A DNA stretch of 32,862 nucleotides from the NCBI GenBank assembly GCA_030627285.1, contig DAOUSJ010000011.1, positions 1 to 32,862 on the forward strand, written 5' to 3'. The translations under genes were made by a program, and so were the position numbers. Below the pieces are notes generated by a model. The model had not been told where the DNA came from and did no database searches. It saw only the letters and a program-made list of their open reading frames with translations. Positions within the stretch are counted from its first letter, which is position 1; the number at the start of each line of letters is the position of its first letter. Positions 7,916 through 17,773 of this stretch are shown piece after piece. This DNA is from Methylococcaceae bacterium. Its GTDB lineage: Bacteria > Pseudomonadota > Gammaproteobacteria > Methylococcales > Methylomonadaceae.

Positions 7916-10578
7916 GGGGACGTGTTTAAAAGTGATTGACAATGTTTTAAATAATTCACAAAGTGGTCATTAATTATATGAGGTGTATGTGACATTTGCA
8001 AAGGCATTAAATGTTCTTTAGCATTAATTGCATGTAATCTGCGCGCAATCGCACCTAAATCAAATGCAGCTACTTGATAGCCACCAGCTAAAGCTAAGGA
8101 TAAAGTATAACTATAAGTTTCTGGCCACAAAGAAGGCAACCATACAATATGTGGTTTTAAACGAGTTAAATATGCTTGGGCTTCAGAATCTAAATAACGC
8201 CCAGTAATTTTTACATCAAATTTTTGTAAAACTTTATCGTTTAAACTATAGCCCATTAACAAAAATTCTAGGGGTAATTTACGTTTTTTAGCATCTTGCG
8301 CACAGGCTAATAAAACTTCATAACCTTTAATTTTACCCACACCACCAATAACCACAATTTTAAGTTTTTCATTAGATTTTATTACAGGCGGTTGTAATTG
8401 AATTTGTTGTGAATTAATTTCTTCATGCGGAGCTACAGTAAATTCAATCGTCGGAAAATAATTCTCTAGTCTAGTTTTAACATCTTCATCCGGTACAATT
8501 ACCTTATTTGCTTGGGTAAATAAAGCTCCACGCATCGCACGCCAAACGTTTATATCTAATACATCAAAACTAGATCCTCTAGTTTTAAGACAATTATTGC
8601 ATACATCTATTTCAGGTTCACCGCAATATACCCCATTTTGATCTACCAAATTAATTCTTGGGCAAATAGCTTTATAATCATGTACATATACATCTACTGG
8701 TGCATTAATTTCATGTGCTAAAGCTAAAATTATTTCAGAAGTATGTAGTAAAAAATCCACTAAACTATGTACGTGAATTGCGGTAATATTTAAAGCTTTT
8801 AACGCTATCACTAAAGTTTCTGTACTATCTAGATCAATTGCTTGATAGTTACATAAACTTCTAATAAGTGGATGTTTTAAAATTATTTTATGTTTATTAC
8901 CTTGCATAGGACGCATTAAAAATACCCCATGACCAGCTTTATTTAACCTAAGAATATTTTCTTGCACACTTCTTTCCGAACCACCACCACGATTATGACT
9001 CACAATCAAAATGTTAGCAGATTTTACAAACCTTTGCATTCGCGCCCAATCTAAACGCTGTCTATATACTAATAGTGGATCTTGTTGAATAAACTGTTCT
9101 ACATCAGTTTGATAATTTGGATAGCGTTGATTCACAATTTTTAAAGCTGCTCCAATGCGCTGAGATTTTTCACCTTGAAAAGAAGTTTCACCCCAATGAC
9201 GTACAAATACATTGGCAGCAATTATATTATTCCAACCTTGTTGAATTGCTCGCTGACAAAAATCATTTTCTTCTCCATAACCTTTGCCAAAAGCAGCAAC
9301 ATCAAATTCTCCCACTGCAGTTAAACAATCGCGCTTAATGTACATGCAAAATCCTACCGCAGTAGGGGTAATTACAGTGGCATTAACATTTATTTCACTG
9401 GCAATTTTATCTAAAAATTTATAGTCCAGTTCCAATGGGTATGGATTGTCATGTAAAAAGCGTGGATAACTACAAATAGTAGCGTTATTAGATAATGGCG
9501 TTACAGTACCAGTATTACCGTGGATAAATGCGGCTGCATGTAAACGATCTAGCCAACCAGAGTAAACTTCGGTGTCAGAATTAAGTAAAACTACATTACG
9601 TTTTGAATTGCATGCCATGCCACGATTGACAGTGCCGACAAAACCCACATTAGTTTCATTAACCAATAAGGTGAATAATTTTAACTCAGCTAATTGGCTT
9701 AATTTAGCAACTAATTCTGCATCAGGACTAGCATCATCAATAATAATTAATTCGAATAATAAATTATTGGCTGCGGTTAATGCACTGTAAATACAGCGTA
9801 AAGTTTCTAAATAACCTTTATAAACTGGAATAATAACATCAACAGTTGCCTGCGTAGTATCAACAGGGACTAATTTTTGCCACACGGCTAAATCCAATAC
9901 GTTAACTCTAACTATAATATCTGAGCTTTCAGAATCAAATAATATTTTGGAAGTTTTTGGAACTACGCAGCGTTCTTCTACACGACCACTTCTAAGATAG
10001 TGTAATAATGGATTAACTTTAGCCTCTGCAACTTCAGGATTTGAAGCTAAATAATATAGTCCATTAAACTGTGGACACGGCGAACGTCCTTCTGTTCCAC
10101 CCCAAGTTAAATAATGTTTTAATGGTTCAATTCCAGAACGAGCAACATCTTTATTTTCTTGCAAATAATAATTAATATCAAACCATGGACTAGGGGATAA
10201 ACCTAAATAACGCCCAACATATGCGTAGTGTAATAATGCATTTACAGTTTTTAACTTACTTTGGCATTGAGTGCGATAATATTTAGGATCAAATAGCGGC
10301 ATTGGATTGCGCCCTTCTTTATCACCCCAAACTGCATAATGATGTAGCGGCGAAAACCCTTGCTGATTCACATCAGTATTCATTTCTAAATAATATTCTG
10401 CATCAAATAAAACTGTTCTTTTGATAAGATAACGTAAATGTCGCCGATGAAAAACTTGTACCTTAACTAACGCAGCAATTTTTTTTTCAAAAAATAAACC
10501 ACCTAAAAGAATTCTACCCTTCCATATCAAAAGTTTGGTTTTAAGTGGCAATCCTGAATAATTTTTAAACCATGCCAT
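7912..10578 (-). CDS. Two-domain glycosyltransferase (GT2 + GT4-like) with N-terminal FDxxYYL/HY/EGR repeats, 888 aa
   Basis: VDVIIPVYKGYLETLRCIYSAL...ELIIIDDASPD...VVLLNSDTEVYSGWLDRL (GT2); ILIVSHNRGGGSERSVQENI...LKIVVIGGVGKIKGYEVLLACAQDA (GT4-like); four N-terminal repeat units. Confidence 0.88.
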   Translation of the reverse strand: MAWFKNYSGLPLKTKLLIWKGRILLGGLFFEKKIAALVKVQVFHRRHLRYLIKRTVLFDAEYYLEMNTDVNQQGFSPLHHYAVWGDKEGRNPMPLFDPKYYRTQCQSKLKTVNALLHYAYVGRYLGLSPSPWFDINYYLQENKDVARSGIEPLKHYLTWGGTEGRSPCPQFNGLYYLASNPEVAEAKVNPLLHYLRSGRVEERCVVPKTSKILFDSESSDIIVRVNVLDLAVWQKLVPVDTTQATVDVIIPVYKGYLETLRCIYSALTAANNLLFELIIIDDASPDAELVAKLSQLAELKLFTLLVNETNVGFVGTVNRGMACNSKRNVVLLNSDTEVYSGWLDRLHAAAFIHGNTGTVTPLSNNATICSYPRFLHDNPYPLELDYKFLDKIASEINVNATVITPTAVGFCMYIKRDCLTAVGEFDVAAFGKGYGEENDFCQRAIQQGWNNIIAANVFVRHWGETSFQGEKSQRIGAALKIVNQRYPNYQTDVEQFIQQDPLLVYRQRLDWARMQRFVKSANILIVSHNRGGGSERSVQENILRLNKAGHGVFLMRPMQGNKHKIILKHPLIRSLCNYQAIDLDSTETLVIALKALNITAIHVHSLVDFLLHTSEIILALAHEINAPVDVYVHDYKAICPRINLVDQNGVYCGEPEIDVCNNCLKTRGSSFDVLDINVWRAMRGALFTQANKVIVPDEDVKTRLENYFPTIEFTVAPHEEINSQQIQLQPPVIKSNEKLKIVVIGGVGKIKGYEVLLACAQDAKKRKLPLEFLLMGYSLNDKVLQKFDVKITGRYLDSEAQAYLTRLKPHIVWLPSLWPETYSYTLSLALAGGYQVAAFDLGAIARRLHAINAKEHLMPLQMSHTPHIINDHFVNYLKHCQSLLNTSP

Positions 10579-10590
10579 ATTTAATAGTCC

Positions 10591-11505
10591 TCAAAAAAGA
10601 CTGCCTTGTAAAACCCTTAATAAATATTGTCCATATTCATTCTTTATTAATGGTTGCGCCAAATTTTCTAAAGTATTTGCACTAATCCATTGTTGCCGAT
10701 AAGCAATTTCTTCAGGACAAGCAATTTTTAAATTTTGGCGGCGTTCTAAGGTGGCAATAAATTGTCCAGCCTCAAGTAAAGATTCATGCGTGCCTGTATC
10801 TAACCACGCATATCCACGCCCCATAACTTCAACATTTAAAGCTTGATTGGTTAAATAAACTCGGTTTAAATCAGTAATTTCATATTCACCTCGAGCTGAG
10901 GGCTTTAACTCACTAGCAATATCTACTACTTGATTATCATAAAAATATAAACCTGTAACTGCATAATTAGACTGCGGTTTTTCAGGTTTTTCTTCTAATG
11001 AAATTGCCGTACCTGCATTATCAAATGCAACGACACCATAGCGTTCTGGATCAGTAACATGATATGCAAATACGGTTGCGCCGGTAGTAGTTGCAGTAGC
11101 ACGTTCTAACTGCGCTTGCAGGCTATGACCATAAAATATATTGTCGCCTAAAACTAAAGTAACCGCATCTTGGGCAATAAAATCTTTGCCAATTACAAAT
11201 GCTTGCGCTAAACCATCGGGTTTTTCTTGCACTGCATATTGAATATCCAAACCCCATTGATGCCCATTACCTAATAATTGTTCAAATCTAGGCGTGTCTT
11301 GTGGAGTTGAAATTATTAAAATTTCCCTAATTCCAGCCAACATCAAAGTGGATAAGGGATAATAAATCATCGGCTTATCATAAATAGGCAACAGTTGTTT
11401 AGAAATAACCTGAGTTACAGGATATAAACGAGTTCCTGAACCACCAGCAAGAATAATCCCTTTCCTATTAGTAGTTGTAGTGTGAGTATTTATACTGGCA
11501 GTCAT
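10591..11505 (-). CDS. rmlA: Glucose-1-phosphate thymidylyltransferase
   Basis: [53 protein letters not shown], a characteristic RmlA N-terminus; adjacent rmlD/B/C. Confidence 0.97.
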   Translation of the reverse strand: MTASINTHTTTTNRKGIILAGGSGTRLYPVTQVISKQLLPIYDKPMIYYPLSTLMLAGIREILIISTPQDTPRFEQLLGNGHQWGLDIQYAVQEKPDGLAQAFVIGKDFIAQDAVTLVLGDNIFYGHSLQAQLERATATTTGATVFAYHVTDPERYGVVAFDNAGTAISLEEKPEKPQSNYAVTGLYFYDNQVVDIASELKPSARGEYEITDLNRVYLTNQALNVEVMGRGYAWLDTGTHESLLEAGQFIATLERRQNLKIACPEEIAYRQQWISANTLENLAQPLIKNEYGQYLLRVLQGSLF

Positions 11506-11552
11506 AATAATTTTGTGAGTTAATTCGTCAATATTGGGCTATAAGTATGACT

Positions 11553-12452
11553 TTAAGGGGTTATTTCTGCAAGCATTCTAATTACCCCAACTTCCCAAGC
11601 TGGCAAAGTTAGCTTAAAAGCAGTAACAAGCTTGGCAGTATTTAAACATGAATTCTGCGGTCTAGTTGCAGGAGTAGGAAAAGCACTAGTTGGAATTGCT
11701 TGTACAGAATTTGGCTTAACTTTTAACTCTATTCCTGACTTTTGCGCAGTGCTTAAAACTAATTTAGCATATTCAAACCAACTAGTTTTACCAGTAGCAA
11801 CTAAATGATATAGTCCTGATAACTGCGGTTGCAAGTGGCATTTACTCAGTGCTTGAGCAGTTACATCTGCAATTAAATCTGCTCCTGTAGGTGCGCCAAT
11901 TTGATCGTTAATTACACTTAAACTTTCACGGCTAGTAGCCAAACGCAACATAGTTTTTGCAAAATTATTCCCACGCGAGCTATAAACCCAACTGGTACGA
12001 AAAATTAAATGTTTGCACCCAGAAGCTTGAATTTTTTGTTCTCCAGCTAATTTACTAGCCCCATAAATATTCAATGGTTGCACTACATCAGTTTCAATCC
12101 AAGCTTTATTACCAGCGCCATTAAACACATAATCAGTGGAATAATGAATTAACCAAGCATTACATTTTAAAGCTTCAGCTGCTAAAGATTCTACCGCTAA
12201 ATTATTAATTTGATTTGCTAATTCAATTTCAGTTTCAGCTTTATCTACTGCAGTATAAGCCGCAGCATTTACGATTACATCAGGTTTAATACTGCGAATA
12301 GTATCTATTAATAACTGTAAATTTTCTAAATCACCGCAATATCCCTGAGCATTAACTTGTCTATCTAAAGCAATTAATTCGCCTAAAGGAGCTAAAGCAC
12401 GTTGCAATTCCCAACCAACTTGACCATTTTTACCTAATAATAAAATTTTCAT
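11553..12452 (-). CDS. rmlD: dTDP-4-dehydrorhamnose reductase
   Basis: MKILLLGKNGQVGWELQRALAPLGELIALDR; NAAAYTAVDKAE; STDYVFNG; YGASKLAGEQ. Confidence 0.97.
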   Translation of the reverse strand: MKILLLGKNGQVGWELQRALAPLGELIALDRQVNAQGYCGDLENLQLLIDTIRSIKPDVIVNAAAYTAVDKAETEIELANQINNLAVESLAAEALKCNAWLIHYSTDYVFNGAGNKAWIETDVVQPLNIYGASKLAGEQKIQASGCKHLIFRTSWVYSSRGNNFAKTMLRLATSRESLSVINDQIGAPTGADLIADVTAQALSKCHLQPQLSGLYHLVATGKTSWFEYAKLVLSTAQKSGIELKVKPNSVQAIPTSAFPTPATRPQNSCLNTAKLVTAFKLTLPAWEVGVIRMLAEITP

Positions 12453-12457
12453 ATTAA

Positions 12458-13537
12458 TTAAGTCCGCGCAGAATAATTTTTATCTAACCATTCCCGATAC
12501 GCACCAGATTGTACATTTGCCACCCATGCTGAATTATCTAAATACCACTGTACAGTTTTTTGAATTCCAGTATTGAAAGTTTCCGCAGGTTTCCAACCTA
12601 ATTCACGTTCAATTTTGCTGGCATCAATAGCATAGCGTCTATCATGCCCTAATCTATCAGTAACATAAGTAATTTGCTCTCGGTAAGATTTACCATCTGT
12701 ACGTGGGCGTTTGGTATCTAATAAATCACAAATAGTATGCACAATATCAATATTTGCCATTTCATTCCAACCACCAATATTATAGGTTGCACCTACTGTT
12801 CCAGCGGCTAACACCTGATTAATAGCAGTGCAATGATCGACTACATATAACCAATCTCTAATTTGTTGACCATCACCATAAATAGGTAAATCCTTATCAG
12901 CTAAAGCATTTGCAATTACTAATGGGATTAATTTTTCTGGAAATTGATACGCACCATAATTATTCGAACAATTAGTAGTTAATACTGGAATTCCATAGGT
13001 GTGATGATATGCACGCACTAAATGATCGCTAGAAGCTTTGCTAGCTGAATAAGGGCTATTAGGTTCATAAGTGTGAGTCTCTGTAAATGCAGGTTCTTCA
13101 ACTGCTAAAGACCCATATACTTCATCAGTAGAGACGTGTAAAAACCTAAATTGTTGTTGTGCAATTTCAGTTAACAAATTCCAATATGAACGCACTGATT
13201 CTAATAAATGAAATGTACCAACTATATTGGTTTCAATAAAATCTTCAGGTCCATGAATAGAACGATCAACATGTGATTCAGCTGCAAAATTAATAATGGC
13301 TGTAGGTTGATATTTAGTTAATAATTCAGTAACTAAATTCTTATCGCCAATATCTCCTTGCACAAATACATGTCTAGCGTCATCCTTTAAAGCAACCAAA
13401 TTTTCCATATTGCCCGCATAAGTTAGTTTATCCAAATTAATAATTTTTGCATCAACATCTGCTTGTTGCAACCATGTCAAAACAAAATTTGCGCCTATAA
13501 ATCCAGCACCGCCAGTAACAAGAATAGTTTGAGTCAT
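12458..13537 (-). CDS. rmlB: dTDP-glucose 4,6-dehydratase
   Basis: ILVTGGAGFIGANFV; AAESHVDRSI; STDEVYGSL; YSASKASSDHLVRAYHHTYG; NCSNNYG. Confidence 0.97.
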   Translation of the reverse strand: MTQTILVTGGAGFIGANFVLTWLQQADVDAKIINLDKLTYAGNMENLVALKDDARHVFVQGDIGDKNLVTELLTKYQPTAIINFAAESHVDRSIHGPEDFIETNIVGTFHLLESVRSYWNLLTEIAQQQFRFLHVSTDEVYGSLAVEEPAFTETHTYEPNSPYSASKASSDHLVRAYHHTYGIPVLTTNCSNNYGAYQFPEKLIPLVIANALADKDLPIYGDGQQIRDWLYVVDHCTAINQVLAAGTVGATYNIGGWNEMANIDIVHTICDLLDTKRPRTDGKSYREQITYVTDRLGHDRRYAIDASKIERELGWKPAETFNTGIQKTVQWYLDNSAWVANVQSGAYREWLDKNYSART

Positions 13538-13546
13538 ATTGAATTT

Positions 13547-14104
13547 TTATGCTGTGTAATGAGGTAAATTTGCTGCTTCAAAATCTGCTAACTTAATTCC
13601 TTGTTGATCCTTAACAGATAATTCTGGATTATTAACAGGCCATGGAATATTTAAAGCTGCATCATCCCATAATACACAGCCTTCAGCAGTTGGATTATAA
13701 ATATCGGTACATTTATATGCGAATAATGCCGTGGCAGAAGTTACACAAAAACCATGTGCAAACCCTGATGGTACATAAAACTGTTTTTTATTTTCCGCAG
13801 ATAATAATACACTCACCCATTGTCCAAAAGTTGGAGATCCAAGCCGAATATCTACCGCAACATCAAACACTTCGCCTTGCAATACATGTACTAATTTACC
13901 TTGAGGGTTTACAGTTTGGAAATGTAATCCACGTAATACACCTTGTTTAGAAAAAGATAGATTATCTTGGACAAAATTTTCCGTGGTTACTTGCTCTGCA
14001 TAACGTTGTTGATTCCAAGTTTCTGTAAAAAAACCGCGTTCATCGCCAAAAACTTTGGGTTCAATAATTACCACCCCAGCTAATTTTGTTGTATGTACTT
14101 GCAT
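13547..14104 (-). CDS. rmlC: dTDP-4-dehydrorhamnose 3,5-epimerase
   Basis: GVVIIEPKVFGDERGFFTETWNQQRY; QDNLSFSKQGVLRGLHFQ; FYVPSGFAHGFCV. Confidence 0.97.
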   Translation of the reverse strand: MQVHTTKLAGVVIIEPKVFGDERGFFTETWNQQRYAEQVTTENFVQDNLSFSKQGVLRGLHFQTVNPQGKLVHVLQGEVFDVAVDIRLGSPTFGQWVSVLLSAENKKQFYVPSGFAHGFCVTSATALFAYKCTDIYNPTAEGCVLWDDAALNIPWPVNNPELSVKDQQGIKLADFEAANLPHYTA

Positions 14105-14125
14105 TGTGTTATTCCTTAAATTACT

Positions 14126-15844
14126 TTAGAAAGCTAAAATTGTGCGCGCACCCAAGGCTAATTGATAAATCATGGTCATAATTTCTTTAGCAAATTGGCG
14201 AGATTTTAAATCAACTTTAGGCAAAACTAAAATTTCATCCCCTGGACGAATAATAATTTCTTCAGAAAACATACTGTTTTTCTCGGCTATGTCTTCAAAA
14301 CTACCATCTACATGCGCAATAATAACCCGATTACTATCTGCATTTTGTGAATAACCACCTGCATTTTCAATATAGTATTCAAAAGTTTTATTGGGTTCAA
14401 TTGCAATCGTATTTGGAAACATTACTTCTCCACTTACTAACACTAAATTATTCAATGCAGGAATTTTTATTATATCGCCATTTTCTAATAATAACTCATT
14501 TAATGCGGTAGCCTGTGAAATCACTACTTGCCCAGATGGTTCTATATCCTTTGCCCGCGTCACCCATTGCATAATTAATTCAGCTTCGCTAGCACGTAAT
14601 TGAGCTTCATCAGTAGTTCCAGAACGTGCAGTTAACACACTAGCTTCCAATCTTTCCAATGAAGTTAGGAGTAATTCTTTTTGCCGTTCACGCACACTAT
14701 GACGAAACAATTGTAAATTTTTAAAATCTGAATTTACTGAATATTCTATTTGGGTTATTAAATCGCCTAATAATGCTCCATGTGGTAATACATATTCTTG
14801 CGCGCTTTTATGTTCACCTTCAACTCGTACAGTGATAGTTCCAGGTTTTTTATCCGCAGTAAATTCTAATTCATCGCCACTTTCTAAGATAATATTCGCG
14901 GCCTCATATAGAGGAAAATATTCAATGTTTTTAATCACACCGGTATTGCGCACAATTCTTACATGCGTAGTTTTGGAACTTGGTTTAGAGACTTCTATTA
15001 AATCAGCGACAGTATTACGATTATGATTAAATTCAAATACTTTGGCATTCGCAACTAAGCCAGATACAATCACACTTTTTTGTTTTGGAGATACAAAAAT
15101 CACATCACCATTTCCAAGTTGAATCAGTGGAATTTGTCCATTTAATAAAAAATCATATAAATTTACAGTCGCACGAACATAAGAACCGCGTTTTACTTGC
15201 ACGTTTAAAAAAGACCCTCTCTCCGCATCAATACCTCCAGACTGGTCTAAATAATGTAATAAACTATCCATGCTAGTACCACTATATAAACCTGGACGAT
15301 TCACAAAACCACTGACAAATACACGTACTGGTTGGGCAGCGGCTAAACTAGCGTAACTAGATACATTAGCTAAAAATACTTTTCTAACCGCAACCGAAAA
15401 TAAACTTTGTAATTCTTTATTCCGAATCCCTAAAATTTTTATAGGCCCTATATGTGGTACAAATACATTGCCTTGAGGATCAACAGTTAAAAGTGCATCA
15501 TATTCAAAAGCCCCCCAAAAACGTACTTGAATTTGGTCACCTGTAGCAATCACATAATCTGGATTAAATTGCGTAGCTCCTTCACGCGCGAAAGCTCCGG
15601 TAAATAAATTTGCTCCAAAAACATTACTCTTTATATTAACCGAATAGTCAAATAATTGTGGATTAGAAATTATTGTGGTTGGTGCAATTGCAGCTGGCGG
15701 AGTAGCCACTGGAATTTGATTTACAGGTGGAGTAGGTGGAGATAAAGTTAAAGCTTGTTGCAAATCAATTGCAAATACATTTGAAGCTATTATGAGTAAT
15801 AACAGACTACATAAATTTAATCTTAGTTTGTTAAAGAATTTCAT
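14126..15844 (-). CDS. Outer-membrane polysaccharide export protein, KpsD/Wza-like with SLBB domains
   Basis: Signal peptide MKFFNKLRLNLCSLLLLIIASNVFA; YVIATGDQIQVRFWGAFEYDALLTVDPQGNVFVPHIGPIKI; VFVSGFVNRPGLYSG. ATG at 15844 preferred over the TTG at 15865 used by the track. Confidence 0.88.
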   Translation of the reverse strand: MKFFNKLRLNLCSLLLLIIASNVFAIDLQQALTLSPPTPPVNQIPVATPPAAIAPTTIISNPQLFDYSVNIKSNVFGANLFTGAFAREGATQFNPDYVIATGDQIQVRFWGAFEYDALLTVDPQGNVFVPHIGPIKILGIRNKELQSLFSVAVRKVFLANVSSYASLAAAQPVRVFVSGFVNRPGLYSGTSMDSLLHYLDQSGGIDAERGSFLNVQVKRGSYVRATVNLYDFLLNGQIPLIQLGNGDVIFVSPKQKSVIVSGLVANAKVFEFNHNRNTVADLIEVSKPSSKTTHVRIVRNTGVIKNIEYFPLYEAANIILESGDELEFTADKKPGTITVRVEGEHKSAQEYVLPHGALLGDLITQIEYSVNSDFKNLQLFRHSVRERQKELLLTSLERLEASVLTARSGTTDEAQLRASEAELIMQWVTRAKDIEPSGQVVISQATALNELLLENGDIIKIPALNNLVLVSGEVMFPNTIAIEPNKTFEYYIENAGGYSQNADSNRVIIAHVDGSFEDIAEKNSMFSEEIIIRPGDEILVLPKVDLKSRQFAKEIMTMIYQLALGARTILAF

Positions 15845-15851
15845 CAAATTG

Positions 15852-15921
15852 TGTGTGATACCCAATCTTTTTAGATTTGAGAGGTAAGCGCGTCAGGATT
15901 AAATCCGACCTCCATCACACA
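15852..15921 (-). promoter_or_regulatory. Nested inverted repeats, potential three-way-junction leader RNA
   Basis: Outer stem tgtgtgat (15852-15859) / atcacaca (15914-15921); arm aatct-tttt-agatt (15864-15877); arm gaggt (15881-15885) / acctc (15908-15912) enclosing ggat-taa-atcc-type pairing. Confidence 0.4.
15871..15915 (-). other. Possible 14-aa leader ORF (MEVGFNPDALTSQI*) in the kpsD-like gene leader
   Basis: ATG at 15915, TAA at 15871-15873, preceded by AGGA-like ribosome-binding sequence (TAGGAAATGTGTGATGG). Confidence 0.3.
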
Positions 15922-15983
15922 TTTCCTATTATTTAAGGCTTACTTTAATTACTAAGAAAAACTGTTAAAAATATTCTGCAACT

Positions 15984-17111
15984 TTATTCTTTATGATCCA
16001 AAATAACCACAGTGAGTAAATTCATGATTCCAAAAATTACTAAAATTAATAATATTGACACCACTGAGTTATAGATTCTGTTTGGCTTTAATGGATATTC
16101 TGGCATTGTTGGAGCCTGCAAAATTGACATTTTTTTAAGAGTTCTGGATGCTTCTATACGACCTTTTTCCATAGCTACTAAAGTAGTTTGATAAACCTCT
16201 TGCGCAAATTGAGATTTTAATTGTAATTGTTGATACTCTTCAACAGTTTTGTTGAGGGATTTACTATTTTTGGAATTAGAAGTTAAATGCGATTTTTCTT
16301 TTTTAATTTGCTTTTTAATCGCCTGAATTTGTAATTCCAATTCAACTATATTGGCACTAGTTGGAACTAAATAACCTAACAAAGCAATTTTTTGCGCTTG
16401 TAATTCAGCTAATTTTGCTTCCATACTATTCACTATTACCGCATAATTTTCAGCAGTATTTTGCGGTGAAATTAAATCGTGTTTATTTTGATAACTTAAT
16501 AATTCATGGCGAGTATTTAATACTCTTGCTTCCATGGTTTTAACTTCAGTGCTTAGAAATTTTACTTGTTCATAAGCAAGTTGTTTGGCGATTTCATTCA
16601 TAAAAACTTCACCTTCTACAATCATTAAAGAAGAAATTTCATGCGCTATTTCTGGAGTAAAAGCCTGTGACTGAATAATTAACAATCCCGCATAATCATC
16701 AAACTCAACTACTATTCTGGATAAATAATATTCAAAAAATTCTTCAATAAAATTATCTTTTTTCCACATTCTAGATAACAAATCTAACTCTAAATTACTA
16801 TAATGCGTGCGTAAATCTAATGCGTCATCTAATTTTTTAAGCATATCAATAGATAGCAAATGGTCGCGCAATAATAACTGGTCTGTTTGATTACCAGAAC
16901 CACTATTACCTAAAATTAAACCACCAAAATCTACACTTTGACTGGCAGCCAAATCAGCTTGTTGAATAATAATATGTGCTTCAGATACATATCTATCTGA
17001 GGCAACAAAATTCCAATAATAAATAGACGCCGTAGAGCATAAAATAATCATCCATAAAAATGGGTGTTTAAATATTGAAAAAATACTCAGGATTTTTTTT
17101 AATAATTTCAT
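15984..17111 (-). CDS. Capsule polysaccharide export inner-membrane protein, KpsE/BexC/CtrB-like (Wzz domain)
   Basis: N-term TM, YYWNFVASDRYVSEAHIIIQQAD, coiled coil, C-term TM following PTMPEYPLKPNR; adjacent to kpsT/kpsM-like genes. Confidence 0.88.
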   Translation of the reverse strand: MKLLKKILSIFSIFKHPFLWMIILCSTASIYYWNFVASDRYVSEAHIIIQQADLAASQSVDFGGLILGNSGSGNQTDQLLLRDHLLSIDMLKKLDDALDLRTHYSNLELDLLSRMWKKDNFIEEFFEYYLSRIVVEFDDYAGLLIIQSQAFTPEIAHEISSLMIVEGEVFMNEIAKQLAYEQVKFLSTEVKTMEARVLNTRHELLSYQNKHDLISPQNTAENYAVIVNSMEAKLAELQAQKIALLGYLVPTSANIVELELQIQAIKKQIKKEKSHLTSNSKNSKSLNKTVEEYQQLQLKSQFAQEVYQTTLVAMEKGRIEASRTLKKMSILQAPTMPEYPLKPNRIYNSVVSILLILVIFGIMNLLTVVILDHKE

Positions 17112-17773
17112 TTAGGTAGACTATCCTTAAAAGCCCTCAAAGCCTCATCAATATCATCAAACCAATAAACCTTGCCTTGATTTAAAAATATTCCAGATTT
17201 ACAAAAATTTTTTAAAGTTCCTTCTGCATGTGAAACCATAATTAAACTAGCTCTACCTGCTAATTTTTTAAATGCTTGTTTGGCTTTCTTTTTAAAAGTA
17301 ATATCTCCAGCTCCAGTCACCTCATCGGAAATATACACATCAAAATCAATTGCTAAAGATAAAGCAAATTGCAATTTTGAACGCATTCCAGAGGAATAAG
17401 ATTTTACAGGTTCATCAAAATATTCTTTAAGCTCTGCAAATTCCTGAATATATTGCATACGTTCTGGAATATCTGCTGCATGTCCGTGAATTCTACAAAC
17501 AAATTTAGCATTTTGTCTGCCAGTTAACGAACCTTGCAAACCACCGCCATAACCCATTTGCCAAGAAACACTGCATCTACGTTCAATTTTACCTTTAGTA
17601 GGCGTGTCTGCTCCGCCTATTAAACGTAATAAAGTAGATTTTCCTGCACCATTCAAGCCGATCAAACCTACACTGGTACGCGGTGGAATAACTAAATTCA
17701 CCCCTTGTAACACCCATTTACTGTAACCATGACTTGTACGGTAACGTTTATGAACATCATCAACAATAATCAT
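17108..17773 (-). CDS. kpsT: Capsule polysaccharide ABC transporter ATP-binding protein, KpsT-like
   Basis: VGLIGLNGAGKSTLLRLIGG Walker A; VKSYSSGMRSKLQFALSLAIDFDVYISDEVT; 221 aa; ATGA overlaps with both neighbours. Confidence 0.92.
   Translation of the reverse strand: MIIVDDVHKRYRTSHGYSKWVLQGVNLVIPPRTSVGLIGLNGAGKSTLLRLIGGADTPTKGKIERRCSVSWQMGYGGGLQGSLTGRQNAKFVCRIHGHAADIPERMQYIQEFAELKEYFDEPVKSYSSGMRSKLQFALSLAIDFDVYISDEVTGAGDITFKKKAKQAFKKLAGRASLIMVSHAEGTLKNFCKSGIFLNQGKVYWFDDIDEALRAFKDSLPK

Noticed and set aside
11506-11552. Possible promoter TTGACG-17-ATTATG before rmlA
   Set aside because: The -10 match is poor and overlaps the rmlA start codon, so a transcript would lack a ribosome-binding site.
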